Part shown: piece by piece, positions 36,775 through 45,055 of the stretch
Position numbering within the stretch: the stretch's first letter is position 1
Layout: each line of letters begins with the position of its first letter
NCBI GenBank assembly: GCA_036362785.1
Contig: CP143625.1
Span: forward strand, 1,241,401 to 1,305,400
Origin: a beta proteobacterium MWH-UniP1
GTDB taxonomy: Bacteria > Pseudomonadota > Gammaproteobacteria > Burkholderiales > Burkholderiaceae_A
Length of the DNA stretch: 64,000 bases
Direction of reading: 5' to 3'
The notes under the pieces: model-generated
Seen by the model: only the letters and a program-made list of their open reading frames with translations
Databases searched by the model: none
What the model was told of the DNA's origin: nothing
Program-made: the position numbers and the translations under genes

Positions 36775-38991
36775 GTGAACGGTCCCGCTCCGCGGGTTGT
36801 TTCCGTAAGCCCGCTTATCGAACGCGCGAACGCTTACCTATCACCGGAAGATTGCGAGCGGCTCAAGGCAGCCTATCGCTTCAGTGACGAGGCCCACCTG
36901 GGCCAGTTCCGCCAAAGTGGCGAACCTTATGTCTCCCACCCATTGGCTGTCGCAGAGATCTGCACCCAATGGCGCTTAGACGTGCAGGCCTTAATGGCCG
37001 CCCTGCTTCACGACACCGTTGAAGATACGTCTGCCACCAGCCAAGAAATCACCGAGCGATTCGGATCTGAAGTTGCCGAGCTGGTCGATGGGCTATCAAA
37101 ACTCGAGGCGGTGGAATTCCGTAATCGTGAAGAAGCGCAGGCGGAAAACTTCCGAAAGATGTTGCTGGCCATGGCGCGAGATGTTCGCGTCATTCTGATC
37201 AAGATCGCCGACCGGCTGCACAACATGCGCACCCTGGGCTGCGTCTCAGCGGAAAAGAAAAGACGTGTTGCCAAAGAAACGATTGATATCTATGCGCCGA
37301 TTGCGCATCGACTCGGGCTCAACACGGTCTTTCGTGAGCTTGAGGACTTAAGCTTCTCGGGCCTGTATCCCCTTCGCTATGCCACCTTATCGAAAGCCCT
37401 GCTTGCGGCTCGCGGCAACCGACGAGAAGTGGTCAACAAGCTTCAGCACGCGCTAGAGGCCCAACTGCCGAAGTTTGGTATTCAAGCCACGATCGAGGGC
37501 CGCGAGAAAAGCCTGTGGTCCACCTACCAAAAAATGATCGAGAAGCGGCTGACTTTCGCTGAAGTGCTCGATGTCTACGGCTTTCGAATTTTCGTCAAAG
37601 ATATTCCTGATTGTTATCTGGCCCTGGGTGCCCTGCATGCCATCTACAAACCCATGCCGGGCAAATTCAAAGACTACATTGCCATTCCAAAGTCCAACGG
37701 CTATCAGTCGCTGCACACCACCGTGATTGGTCCCTACGGCACGCCCGTTGAATTCCAAATTCGTACACGGGAAATGCACCAGGTATCCGAATCTGGCGTT
37801 GCAGCGCACTGGATGTACAAGGAAGAGCCAAGCCAGGAAATTTCACCCTTGCAGGCCCGCGCCCACGAATGGATGCAATCCCTGGTGCAGGTCCAGTCGC
37901 AGACGCGAGACCCCTCTGAGTTTTTAGATAGCGTCAAGATCGATCTCTTCCCCGACGTGGTCTATGTCTTTACTCCCAAAGGGGCGATCAAAGAATTGCC
38001 GCGCGGATCAACGCCCGTTGATTTTGCATACAACGTTCACACTGACATTGGGAATCGCTGTGTGTCAGCAGAGATCAACCATCAACCTGCAGGCTTAGAC
38101 ACACCGCTTCGCAACGGCGATGTGGTTCACGTACAGACAAGCGAAGAAGCCAATCCTCATCCCTCTTGGCTGAGTTTTGTGCGCACGGCCAAGGCACGGG
38201 CCGAGATACGTCACCGACTCAAGACCACCACCCGCACCGAGGCCATTGAGTTTGGCCATCGGCTCTTGGAACAGGCCTTAAAGGCGCTCGGCGTGGAAAG
38301 TCTTGATGACCCACGGCTCGACTGGCATCAGTTCTTGGCCGAAAATTCTGCACAAGACCGAGATGATCTTTTTGAAAACATTGGTCTGGGCCTCACGCTT
38401 GCCAACGTCGCGGCCAGAAGACTCCTGCCCCAGATGGCCAACCCTGCGCTATCCAATCTGCCGGAGCATGCCCGCCATGCGCTGGCCATTTCGCAGACCC
38501 ACTTTGCATCCGGCAGCGATGCCATCACGATTGATGGCAGCGAAGGCTCCACGGTGCAATACGCCACCTGTTGCAACCCAATTGGCGGTGATGCGGCCAT
38601 TGGTTTAATGCGCGGCGGTGCGGGATTGGTCGTACATCGCACCACTTGTGGTCTTGGCCGGCGTCAACGCGCAAAAGACCCATCACGCTGGGCCGATATT
38701 TTTTGGGCAGAAGATTTAAAGCGGCTTTTCCAGACTCAATTGATTATTGAGACCCAGGATGTTCGCGGTATTTTGGCCAGAGTGGCTTCCGCGATTTCGG
38801 GTGCTGATGCCAATATTGTTGGAGCGAACACTGCGCCAAAAGATCAGACGCTGGCCATCATGCATCTCACGGTAGAAGTACGAGAGCGGCAGCACCTGGC
38901 CAATGTGCTGCGCCGCGTTCGCCGCGTGCCCGGGGTGATTCGCGCAAGCCGGGTCGGGCCACAGCGGCTCGACCAAAACAACGACGTCTAA
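36775..38991 (+). CDS. spoT: Bifunctional (p)ppGpp synthetase/hydrolase
   Basis: Rel/Spo homologue of 738 residues. The hydrolase domain has an intact HD motif (ALLHDTVEDTSAT) and IKIADRLHNMRT; the synthetase domain has KMIEKRLTFAEVLDVYGFRI and GKFKDYIAIPKSNGYQSLHT, with the basic RxKD-type loop found in bifunctional enzymes. TGS (VYVFTPKGAIKELPRGSTPV), helical and C-terminal ACT domains follow. The GTG start directly follows the rpoZ stop. Its stop overlaps the stop of convergent pmbA by 4 bases. Confidence 0.95.
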   Translation: MNGPAPRVVSVSPLIERANAYLSPEDCERLKAAYRFSDEAHLGQFRQSGEPYVSHPLAVAEICTQWRLDVQALMAALLHDTVEDTSATSQEITERFGSEVAELVDGLSKLEAVEFRNREEAQAENFRKMLLAMARDVRVILIKIADRLHNMRTLGCVSAEKKRRVAKETIDIYAPIAHRLGLNTVFRELEDLSFSGLYPLRYATLSKALLAARGNRREVVNKLQHALEAQLPKFGIQATIEGREKSLWSTYQKMIEKRLTFAEVLDVYGFRIFVKDIPDCYLALGALHAIYKPMPGKFKDYIAIPKSNGYQSLHTTVIGPYGTPVEFQIRTREMHQVSESGVAAHWMYKEEPSQEISPLQARAHEWMQSLVQVQSQTRDPSEFLDSVKIDLFPDVVYVFTPKGAIKELPRGSTPVDFAYNVHTDIGNRCVSAEINHQPAGLDTPLRNGDVVHVQTSEEANPHPSWLSFVRTAKARAEIRHRLKTTTRTEAIEFGHRLLEQALKALGVESLDDPRLDWHQFLAENSAQDRDDLFENIGLGLTLANVAARRLLPQMANPALSNLPEHARHALAISQTHFASGSDAITIDGSEGSTVQYATCCNPIGGDAAIGLMRGGAGLVVHRTTCGLGRRQRAKDPSRWADIFWAEDLKRLFQTQLIIETQDVRGILARVASAISGADANIVGANTAPKDQTLAIMHLTVEVRERQHLANVLRRVRRVPGVIRASRVGPQRLDQNNDV

Positions 38992-40358
38992 CTGCCCGCA
39001 ATCGTCATCTCGTCCACCAAGATCGACCCCACTGTTTTGGTACCACGGCACAAGGTGTCTGCACCGATGGCCACAATGCCCTTCAACATGTCTTTCATGT
39101 TGGCGGCAATCGTGATCTCTTCAACAGGATAAGCAATCTCACCGTTTTCAATCCAATAGCCAAAGGCACCGCGTGAGTAATCACCGGTAACGTAATTCAC
39201 GCCCTGGCCCATCACCTCGGTCACCAGCAGGCCGCGATGCATCTTACGAATCATGGCGTTTAGGTCATCACCGGCCGAGGTGAGATCACTGCGCATGAAC
39301 AGATTATGCGAACCCCCAGCATTGCCAGTGGAGACCATGCCCAATTTTCTTGCTGAGTAACAAGACAAGAAATAACCCTCGACCCGTCCTGCTGTCACAA
39401 CATTTCGGGCAGCCACACGCACGCCCTCATCATCAAAAGGGGCACTGCCCATTGCGCCATGAATCAGTGGATCTTCGGTGATGTGAATGTGTTTTGGGAA
39501 AACAGTCTTGCCAAGGCTGTCTAACAAAAAGCTGCTCTTGCGATAGAGTGCGCCGCCACTCACGGCCTGCACAAAGGCCCCCAGCAATCCGCTGGCCAAC
39601 GGCGCTTCAAATAACACTGGCACGCGTTGGGTTGAAATTTTTCTGGCGTTCAGCCGGGCGAGCGCACGTTGGGCCGCATAGCGCCCCACCGCTTCAGGGT
39701 CGGCGAGTTTTCGGGGGTCACGATCCGATGTGTACCAGTCATCACGCTGCATGGCCTCACCCCGCTGGGCAATGGGTGCCACCGACAACCAGTGACGAGA
39801 ATACGGGTAGCCACCAAGAAAACCACGGGTATTGGCGGCAAAGAATTGGCCATGATTGGCTGCAACAGACGCTCCTTCGGTGTTCTTGATCGCTGAACTG
39901 ACCGACAGCGCCGCCTTTTCTGCTGACATGGCCAGGCCCACGGCCGACTCAGCCGAGACCTCCCAGGGAAAGTAGAGATCCAACGCCGGAATGGTTTTGG
40001 CAATCACCTGGTCTTCGGGCAGTCCCGCGCAGGGATCCTCGGCGGTGTAGCGGGCAATATCCAAGGCCTTGGCCACTGCATCTTTGAGCGCCTGGTCAGA
40101 AAAGTCAGAAGTCGTGGCATGGCCGCGCTTTAGGCCGCTATAGACCGTGACCGAGGCGGCCCGGTCTCGTGTGCGCTCCAGGGTTTCAATGGCCTGCCGG
40201 CGCACAGACACCGACAGCCCACTACTCTCCGACACCTCAGACGCGGCGTCGGTGGCGCCAAGATCCTTGGCCATCTGAATAATTTTTAGGGATAGATCCC
40301 GCAAGGCATCGGGCGAATAAAACAGCGGGGACGACGAGGGTTGTTGTGGTGTGCTCAT
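38988..40358 (-). CDS. pmbA: TldD/PmbA family metalloprotease PmbA
   Basis: 456-residue member of the TldD/PmbA (U62) family; with TldD it forms a heterodimeric peptidase acting on small unstructured peptides, including microcin precursors and antitoxin CcdA in E. coli. Seen: SGLSVSVRRQAIETLERTRD and SVTVYSGLKRGHATTSDF at the N-terminus and RGAFGYWIENGEIAYPVEEI then TIAANMKDM at the C-terminus, which match the family. PmbA lacks the HExxH motif carried by TldD, as here. tldD is not in the window. Confidence 0.94.
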   Translation of the reverse strand: MSTPQQPSSSPLFYSPDALRDLSLKIIQMAKDLGATDAASEVSESSGLSVSVRRQAIETLERTRDRAASVTVYSGLKRGHATTSDFSDQALKDAVAKALDIARYTAEDPCAGLPEDQVIAKTIPALDLYFPWEVSAESAVGLAMSAEKAALSVSSAIKNTEGASVAANHGQFFAANTRGFLGGYPYSRHWLSVAPIAQRGEAMQRDDWYTSDRDPRKLADPEAVGRYAAQRALARLNARKISTQRVPVLFEAPLASGLLGAFVQAVSGGALYRKSSFLLDSLGKTVFPKHIHITEDPLIHGAMGSAPFDDEGVRVAARNVVTAGRVEGYFLSCYSARKLGMVSTGNAGGSHNLFMRSDLTSAGDDLNAMIRKMHRGLLVTEVMGQGVNYVTGDYSRGAFGYWIENGEIAYPVEEITIAANMKDMLKGIVAIGADTLCRGTKTVGSILVDEMTIAGS

Positions 40359-40431
40359 GGGGACAATAATACCGGCTCAGAATTGCGAGATTCCCCAATA
40401 AATCCCCAAATACACGTCACAACAACAGCCC

Positions 40432-41022
40432 ATGAACGACACAGCAACCACCAGCAGACCTGCCAAGATTGGTCTGGTCTCCATCAGCGACCGCGCCAGC
40501 CAGGGCGTCTACCAGGACTTGGGCCTGCCTGGCCTGCGCAGCTGGCTTGAAAGTGCCATACAAAGCCCATGGCAGCCTGTCGAGCGGCTGATCCCAGACG
40601 AGCAGGCCGTGATCTCAAAAACCTTGATTGAACTGGTGGACCAAGAAGGCTGCGATCTGGTCTTCACGACTGGGGGGACTGGGCCGGCACCGCGCGATGT
40701 CACGCCCGAGGCCACGCTCGCGATCGCCGACAAGGAACTTCCCGGATTCGGCGAACAAATGCGCCAGATCAGCCTGCACTATGTGCCGACTGCAATCCTG
40801 TCACGCCAAGTCGGTGTGGTCCGGGGCAAGGCCATGATTGTGAATCTTCCTGGCCAGCCCAAAGCCATTGCAGAAACCTTGGGCGGTGTTCGTAACGCCG
40901 CGGGAGAGACCATCGTCCATGGCATCTTCGCTGCGATTCCTTACGGGCTTGAGTTAGTTGGTGGACCAAGCATCTACACCCACGAAAACGTCTGCAAGGC
41001 CTTTCGGCCAAAGAAAAAATAA
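40432..41022 (+). CDS. mog: Molybdopterin adenylyltransferase
   Basis: Mog (MogA) activates molybdopterin by adenylylation before molybdenum insertion. 196 residues: IGLVSISDRASQGVYQDLGL near the start, LVFTTGGTGPAPRDVTPEAT, and VVRGKAMIVNLPGQPKAI are the MoaB/Mog signatures. No other molybdenum-cofactor gene is adjacent. Its stop codon shares one base with the start of the secreted nuclease gene downstream. Confidence 0.93.
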   Translation: MNDTATTSRPAKIGLVSISDRASQGVYQDLGLPGLRSWLESAIQSPWQPVERLIPDEQAVISKTLIELVDQEGCDLVFTTGGTGPAPRDVTPEATLAIADKELPGFGEQMRQISLHYVPTAILSRQVGVVRGKAMIVNLPGQPKAIAETLGGVRNAAGETIVHGIFAAIPYGLELVGGPSIYTHENVCKAFRPKKK

Positions 41023-41801
41023 TGTCAATGCGCCGGGCCCTAGTCCTTTTAGGACTTGCACTCCATCTTGGCATCGCAGCAGCCCAGCCCGTTTCTGCGC
41101 CGCCGGAGCGATGCAAAGAATTCTTAGCCTATGGCCTGCCCAATGAGCAGGGCCGATTGCTCTGCCGAACCGGCTTTGCGCTCTCCCACGACGACACCAA
41201 AAAATCACCCACCTGGGTCGCGCAACGCATGACAGCAGAGCGTCTTGTGCCAAAAGTTGCCCGCAGTGATCGATTCATTCCCGACCCCGATCTACCCAAA
41301 GGCCAACGGGCCGAATTAGACGACTATCGCGGCAGTGGCTATGACCGTGGCCACATGGCGCCTGCCGCCGATATGCGCTGGAGCAAAGAGGCCATGCAGG
41401 AAAGCTTTTACCTGTCGAATATGGCGCCACAAATCGGCCCTGGCATGAACCGTGGCATCTGGAGCGACATTGAGTCCGCCATTCGCCGCTGGGTCGCCAG
41501 CCGCGGAGAACTCTTTATCTACACTGGCCCCATCTTCGAAAAAGAGACATCCAACAAAACCATTGGCCCCAACCAAGTCGCAGTACCAACCCATTTTTAC
41601 AAAGTCGTCTTCGACCCAATTCGAGTGGAAACAATCGCGTTTGTGGTGCCCAATGCGCCCCACGCCAGCCGACGCATTGAGGAATTTATTACTTCGGTTC
41701 GTGATATTGAGATGCGCTCTGGTTTGAATTTTCTTAATCGAATTCAACCCGCCGTCCAGAGCCTGATTGAAGAGCCCGTGGCACCCGCGCTTTGGCAATA
41801 G
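41022..41801 (+). CDS. Secreted DNA/RNA non-specific endonuclease (NucA family)
   Basis: 259-residue endonuclease of the beta-beta-alpha-metal NucA/EndoG family. A signal peptide is visible (MRRALVLLGLALHLGIAAAQ), so the enzyme works in the periplasm or outside. The catalytic block YDRGHMAPAADMRWS includes the DRGH motif with the general-base histidine, and FYLSNMAPQIGPGMNRGIW contains the metal-binding asparagine. It starts on the last base of the mog stop, yet no functional link to molybdenum is evident. Possible roles are nutrient scavenging or defence against extracellular DNA. Confidence 0.92.
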   Translation: MSMRRALVLLGLALHLGIAAAQPVSAPPERCKEFLAYGLPNEQGRLLCRTGFALSHDDTKKSPTWVAQRMTAERLVPKVARSDRFIPDPDLPKGQRAELDDYRGSGYDRGHMAPAADMRWSKEAMQESFYLSNMAPQIGPGMNRGIWSDIESAIRRWVASRGELFIYTGPIFEKETSNKTIGPNQVAVPTHFYKVVFDPIRVETIAFVVPNAPHASRRIEEFITSVRDIEMRSGLNFLNRIQPAVQSLIEEPVAPALWQ

Positions 41802-41887
41802 CGCACCAATCCCTGGTCATCGGCGCAGTCCCTTTGAAGCGGGGACACAGACTGCCCCCACTACAGATCTGAGACAATCAAAAGCTT

Positions 41888-42559
41888 ATGGATATCGGCC
41901 ACCTGATTCAGACCATCGCCATCTACGCGATTCCCGTAATCTTCGCGATTACGGTCCACGAGGCCGCCCATGGCTACGCGGCCCGCCACTTCGGTGACAA
42001 CACCGCCTATCAACTGGGCCGCATCACGCTGAATCCGGTCAAGCACATTGATCCGATTGGCACGATTGTCATTCCCCTGATGTTGTATTTCGCAACCTCA
42101 GGTGCCTTCTTGTTTGGCTATGCCAAGCCTGTACCCGTAAATTTTGGCAACCTGCGTCACCCCAAAAAAGACATGGTCTGGGTGGCCTTGGCCGGCCCCG
42201 CGGTCAATTTGTTCCAAGCGATTCTCTGGGCGCTGACACTTTATGTGTTGATCGCCCTTCAAGTGGAGGAACGGTTTTGGGTGGCCATGTGCCATGCAGG
42301 CATCTTGGTCAATACCGTGATGTTTGTGTTTAATTTATTTCCATTGCCACCCATGGATGGCGGCAGAATCTTGGTGGGCTTACTGCCCTGGCGATCTGCC
42401 ATGGCCGTCTCGCGCATTGAGCCCTATGGTTTCTTTATCGTACTGGCCTTGCTGGTTGCCGGCGTTATTTCAAATCTCTGGATGAGGCCACTCATGGCGC
42501 TGACCGAAGCATTTATTTCTATCGTCTTGATGCCGGTGCAATTGCTGCTTGGCATCTAG
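41888..42559 (+). CDS. M50 family site-2-type membrane protease
   Basis: 223-residue membrane metalloprotease of the M50B (SREBP site-2 protease-like, sporulation SpoIVFB relative) group, in the inner membrane. The zinc motif HEAAHG is in the first helix, and FNLFPLPPMDGGRIL supplies the third ligand (NxxPxPxxDGG). About five hydrophobic helices and no PDZ domain, unlike RseP. Substrates are unknown; neighbours do not reveal a regulatory target. Two ORFs downstream is a thioesterase. Confidence 0.9.
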   Translation: MDIGHLIQTIAIYAIPVIFAITVHEAAHGYAARHFGDNTAYQLGRITLNPVKHIDPIGTIVIPLMLYFATSGAFLFGYAKPVPVNFGNLRHPKKDMVWVALAGPAVNLFQAILWALTLYVLIALQVEERFWVAMCHAGILVNTVMFVFNLFPLPPMDGGRILVGLLPWRSAMAVSRIEPYGFFIVLALLVAGVISNLWMRPLMALTEAFISIVLMPVQLLLGI

Positions 42560-42593
42560 CTTTCACCCAAGACATTTATCACGGTACAACAAC

Positions 42594-43016
42594 ATGGCCC
42601 GCGTCAAAATTGATCTTCCCGACAACTTTGCATTTTCCACAGAGATCCCGGTCTACATTGGCCACATTAATTACGGCAATCACTTGGATAACGCGGCCAT
42701 GTTGAGCCTGGTGTCCGAGGCACGCATGCGCTTTTTTGCCTCGATGGGTTATTCCGAAAGTAATGTGGATGGTGTTGGGATCATCGTTGCCGATGCCGCC
42801 ATTCAATACAAGGCCGAAGTTTTTTACGGCGACCTCCTGCGTTTTGAAATGACCGCGACCGACTTCTCTCGGCTTGGCTGTGACTTACTCTACCGCGTGA
42901 CACGCGTCTCTGACAGCACTGAAGTGGCGCGTGGCAAAACCGGTATTGTGTTTTTCGATTATCAGGAACGCGCAAAGGCCAATGTGCCGCAGGCCTTTGC
43001 TGCCCGCTTCATTTAA
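42594..43016 (+). CDS. Acyl-CoA thioesterase-like hotdog protein
   Basis: 140-residue hotdog-fold protein of the 4HBT/YbgC type. Seen: VYIGHINYGNHLDNAAMLSL, with the HxNYGNH pattern of the substrate-binding helix, EARMRFFASMGYSE, and GVGIIVADAAIQYKAEVFYG then DLLRFEMTAT. Such enzymes hydrolyse acyl-CoA thioesters; the preferred acyl group cannot be read from sequence. ATG 42594 gives a normal N-terminus; the frame extends upstream into the protease gene without support. Confidence 0.88.
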   Translation: MARVKIDLPDNFAFSTEIPVYIGHINYGNHLDNAAMLSLVSEARMRFFASMGYSESNVDGVGIIVADAAIQYKAEVFYGDLLRFEMTATDFSRLGCDLLYRVTRVSDSTEVARGKTGIVFFDYQERAKANVPQAFAARFI

Positions 43017-43029
43017 TACGGCGCACCCA

Positions 43030-43671
43030 CTAATAGCGGTCCGCCGCCTGGCAAGTGCCCTTGGTCATCACGGCCTGCGGCAGCGTCATCACGGTGAGCA
43101 GGTTCGGGGCGACATAAATACCGTCTGGGTCCAAGATCGGGTCTAGGTTTTTGCATCGAAGATGGGTGGGCTGCGTCAGCAAGGCGCTCACGCGACAGGC
43201 GAGAAGCTGGGGTAGACGGCCCCGGTCGTTGTAGACCCGTTTCATACAGACAATCGATCCGTCCTCAAGATAACGGGTGCGCTGGACATCGTCGTATTCC
43301 AGCCCCTGGGCCTGGGCCTCGCAGACCTGCTGCTCTTGGGGCGACAGCTGGTTAATCATCACAATCCTGACCCGAAAATCATCTTCAGCCTCGACTTCAA
43401 AAGGCCCTGCCCGCCACTTGCTCTCCCCATCGGGTCTGACCACCCCTGCAGCGACTTCTGCCTTGCAACGGGACTCCAAGGGAAGCCGCTTTAAGAATTC
43501 CTGCTTCTTCACATCCCGCTTATCCGCCTGCTCCCTGGCCCCCTGGGCCAGTGCAGACGACACGCCGCCCAGAATCACTGCGGATACAAGGAGGAAGAAG
43601 CTTAGTTTTTGATAAAAGCCTGGGCTGATTGGTCGCATTTTTTTCGAAGATCTTGAGAGAATCACAAGCAT
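43030..43671 (-). CDS. Exported protein of unknown function
   Basis: 213 residues (203 if ATG 43638 is used). A signal-peptide-like region is visible (KLSFFLLVSAVILGGVSSAL, cleavage near ALAQG), so the protein is probably periplasmic. After it comes a charged stretch (REQADKRDVKKQEFLKRL) and then four cysteines spaced through the mature part (SRCKAE, QVCEAQ, SIVCMKR, LACRVS, LRCKN), some possibly forming disulfides. I recognise no family. The promoter region carries an FNR-type box shared with the divergent nitronate monooxygenase-like gene. Confidence 0.75.
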   Translation of the reverse strand: MLVILSRSSKKMRPISPGFYQKLSFFLLVSAVILGGVSSALAQGAREQADKRDVKKQEFLKRLPLESRCKAEVAAGVVRPDGESKWRAGPFEVEAEDDFRVRIVMINQLSPQEQQVCEAQAQGLEYDDVQRTRYLEDGSIVCMKRVYNDRGRLPQLLACRVSALLTQPTHLRCKNLDPILDPDGIYVAPNLLTVMTLPQAVMTKGTCQAADRY

Positions 43672-43687
43672 TACTTCGCCTGAAAAA

Positions 43688-43701
43688 TTGACTTAAATCA
43701 A
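43688..43701. promoter_or_regulatory. FNR-type box between the unknown gene and the nmo-nrdJ pair
   Basis: TTGAC-TTAA-ATCAA has the same half-sites as the box before ccoN. If it sits at -41.5, transcription rightward would start near 43736, with TAGGGT at 43724-43729 in the -10 position, 35 bases before the ATG at 43771. For the leftward gene the box would overlap the start region, where it could repress. Confidence 0.65.
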
Positions 43702-43770
43702 CCAGGTTTTTGGCCTCCTTTGCTAGGGTAAGCCCTTACGCTAACCCCATGTTTTTTAAAGAAAAAACGC

Positions 43771-45027
43771 ATGAACGCACCGGAATTGCTGCACCGCCAA
43801 ACGCTTGATCTCACCCAATCTTCTCAACTCGCCCACGATCTGATCGAACTCGCTCAGGCCTCTGGCCTTCGGCCACTGTCCATCAAAGGCAAGACCCTGG
43901 TCCCTGTTGTCCAGGGCGGGATGGGCGTGGGCGTCTCGGCCGGTGGCCTGGCCGGCTCGGTGGCCCGGCTTGGTGGGATTGGCACCATCTCTTCGGTCGA
44001 CCTGCGGCGACTGCACCCCGACCTGATGGCGGCAACCGCCGACGCCCCGGACCATGAGCACCCCCGTGAGATTTTCGATCAAGCAAACCTGGTGGCGCTA
44101 GACCGGGAGATTGCGCGTGCGCGTCAGCTGGCCCAGGGCCAAGGGCTGATTGCCCTGAACATCATGAAGGCGCTGAGCGCCTACGAGCTTTATGTCAAAC
44201 ACGCACTCGAGGCAGGTATCGACGCGTTGGTGGTTGGCGCAGGCCTGCCATTGGATCTGCCCGACCTGGCAAGAGACTTCCCCGACACCGCCTTGATCCC
44301 AATCTTGTCCGATGCGCGGGGGGTTCAGCTGGTGGTCAAGAAGTGGGAGAAAAAAGGCCGACTGCCAGACGCCATCGTGATTGAACACCCACGGCTTGCT
44401 GGCGGCCATCTGGGCGCCGCAAAAGTTGCCGACCTCAACGACACACGGTTTGATTTCGACCAAGTCATTGGCCCAGTGCTCGAATTCTTTGAAAGCTCTG
44501 GCTTTAGCAAGGAAATTCCGCTGATTGCAGCAGGCGGCATCTCTTCACTAGAAGATATTCAACGGCTGCAATCACTTGGCTATGCTGCCGTGCAACTTGG
44601 CACCGCCTTTGCCGTCACCCAAGAAAGCGATGCAGCACCCGCCTTTAAAACCACCCTGGCCAACGCCAAGCCTGAAGACATTGTGGAGTTTGTCAGTGTG
44701 GCCGGTCTTCCTGCCCGGGCTGTGAAAACGCCTTGGCTTGAAAAGTATCTTCGTATCGAAGACAAGCTCAAATCGGTTGCCCACGTGAAGACAAAAGGCT
44801 GTAATCTGGCACTCGACTGCCTGGCCCATTGCGGCCTGCGCGATGGTGTCTCGGCCATGGGGCAGTTCTGTATCGACCGCCAGCTTGGTCATGCCCTGGA
44901 AGGCGACACCGATCGCGGCCTTTATTTCCGTGGCGCAGGAAAGCTGCCCTTTGGCGATCAGATTCGCAGTGTTGAAGAATTATTGAAATGCCTGCTTGGT
45001 GGGCTTCGCCCCGCGGGCTCCGTTTAA
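43771..45027 (+). CDS. Nitronate monooxygenase-like FMN protein
   Basis: 418-residue protein of the nitronate monooxygenase/2-nitropropane dioxygenase family (TIM barrel, FMN). Seen: VVQGGMGVGVSAGGLAGSVA then RLGGIGTISS at the N-terminus, VVGAGLPLDLPDL, EHPRLAGGHLGA with the conserved histidine, IAAGGISSLEDI and LGYAAVQLGTAFAVTQE binding FMN phosphate. The C-terminal third (from about 310) has several cysteines (GCNLALDCLAHCGLRD) beyond the usual barrel. It is placed 28 bases before nrdJ behind an FNR-type box. Substrate unknown; enoyl reductase-type relatives are possible. Confidence 0.85.
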   Translation: MNAPELLHRQTLDLTQSSQLAHDLIELAQASGLRPLSIKGKTLVPVVQGGMGVGVSAGGLAGSVARLGGIGTISSVDLRRLHPDLMAATADAPDHEHPREIFDQANLVALDREIARARQLAQGQGLIALNIMKALSAYELYVKHALEAGIDALVVGAGLPLDLPDLARDFPDTALIPILSDARGVQLVVKKWEKKGRLPDAIVIEHPRLAGGHLGAAKVADLNDTRFDFDQVIGPVLEFFESSGFSKEIPLIAAGGISSLEDIQRLQSLGYAAVQLGTAFAVTQESDAAPAFKTTLANAKPEDIVEFVSVAGLPARAVKTPWLEKYLRIEDKLKSVAHVKTKGCNLALDCLAHCGLRDGVSAMGQFCIDRQLGHALEGDTDRGLYFRGAGKLPFGDQIRSVEELLKCLLGGLRPAGSV

Positions 45028-45055
45028 ACAGCTTTACCCTTAAATCAGAAGAAAA

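Noticed and set aside
45028..45055. Cobalamin riboswitch before nrdJ
   Set aside because: Only 28 bases separate the genes and no B12-box-like sequence was seen in the 5' region at 43700-43771.
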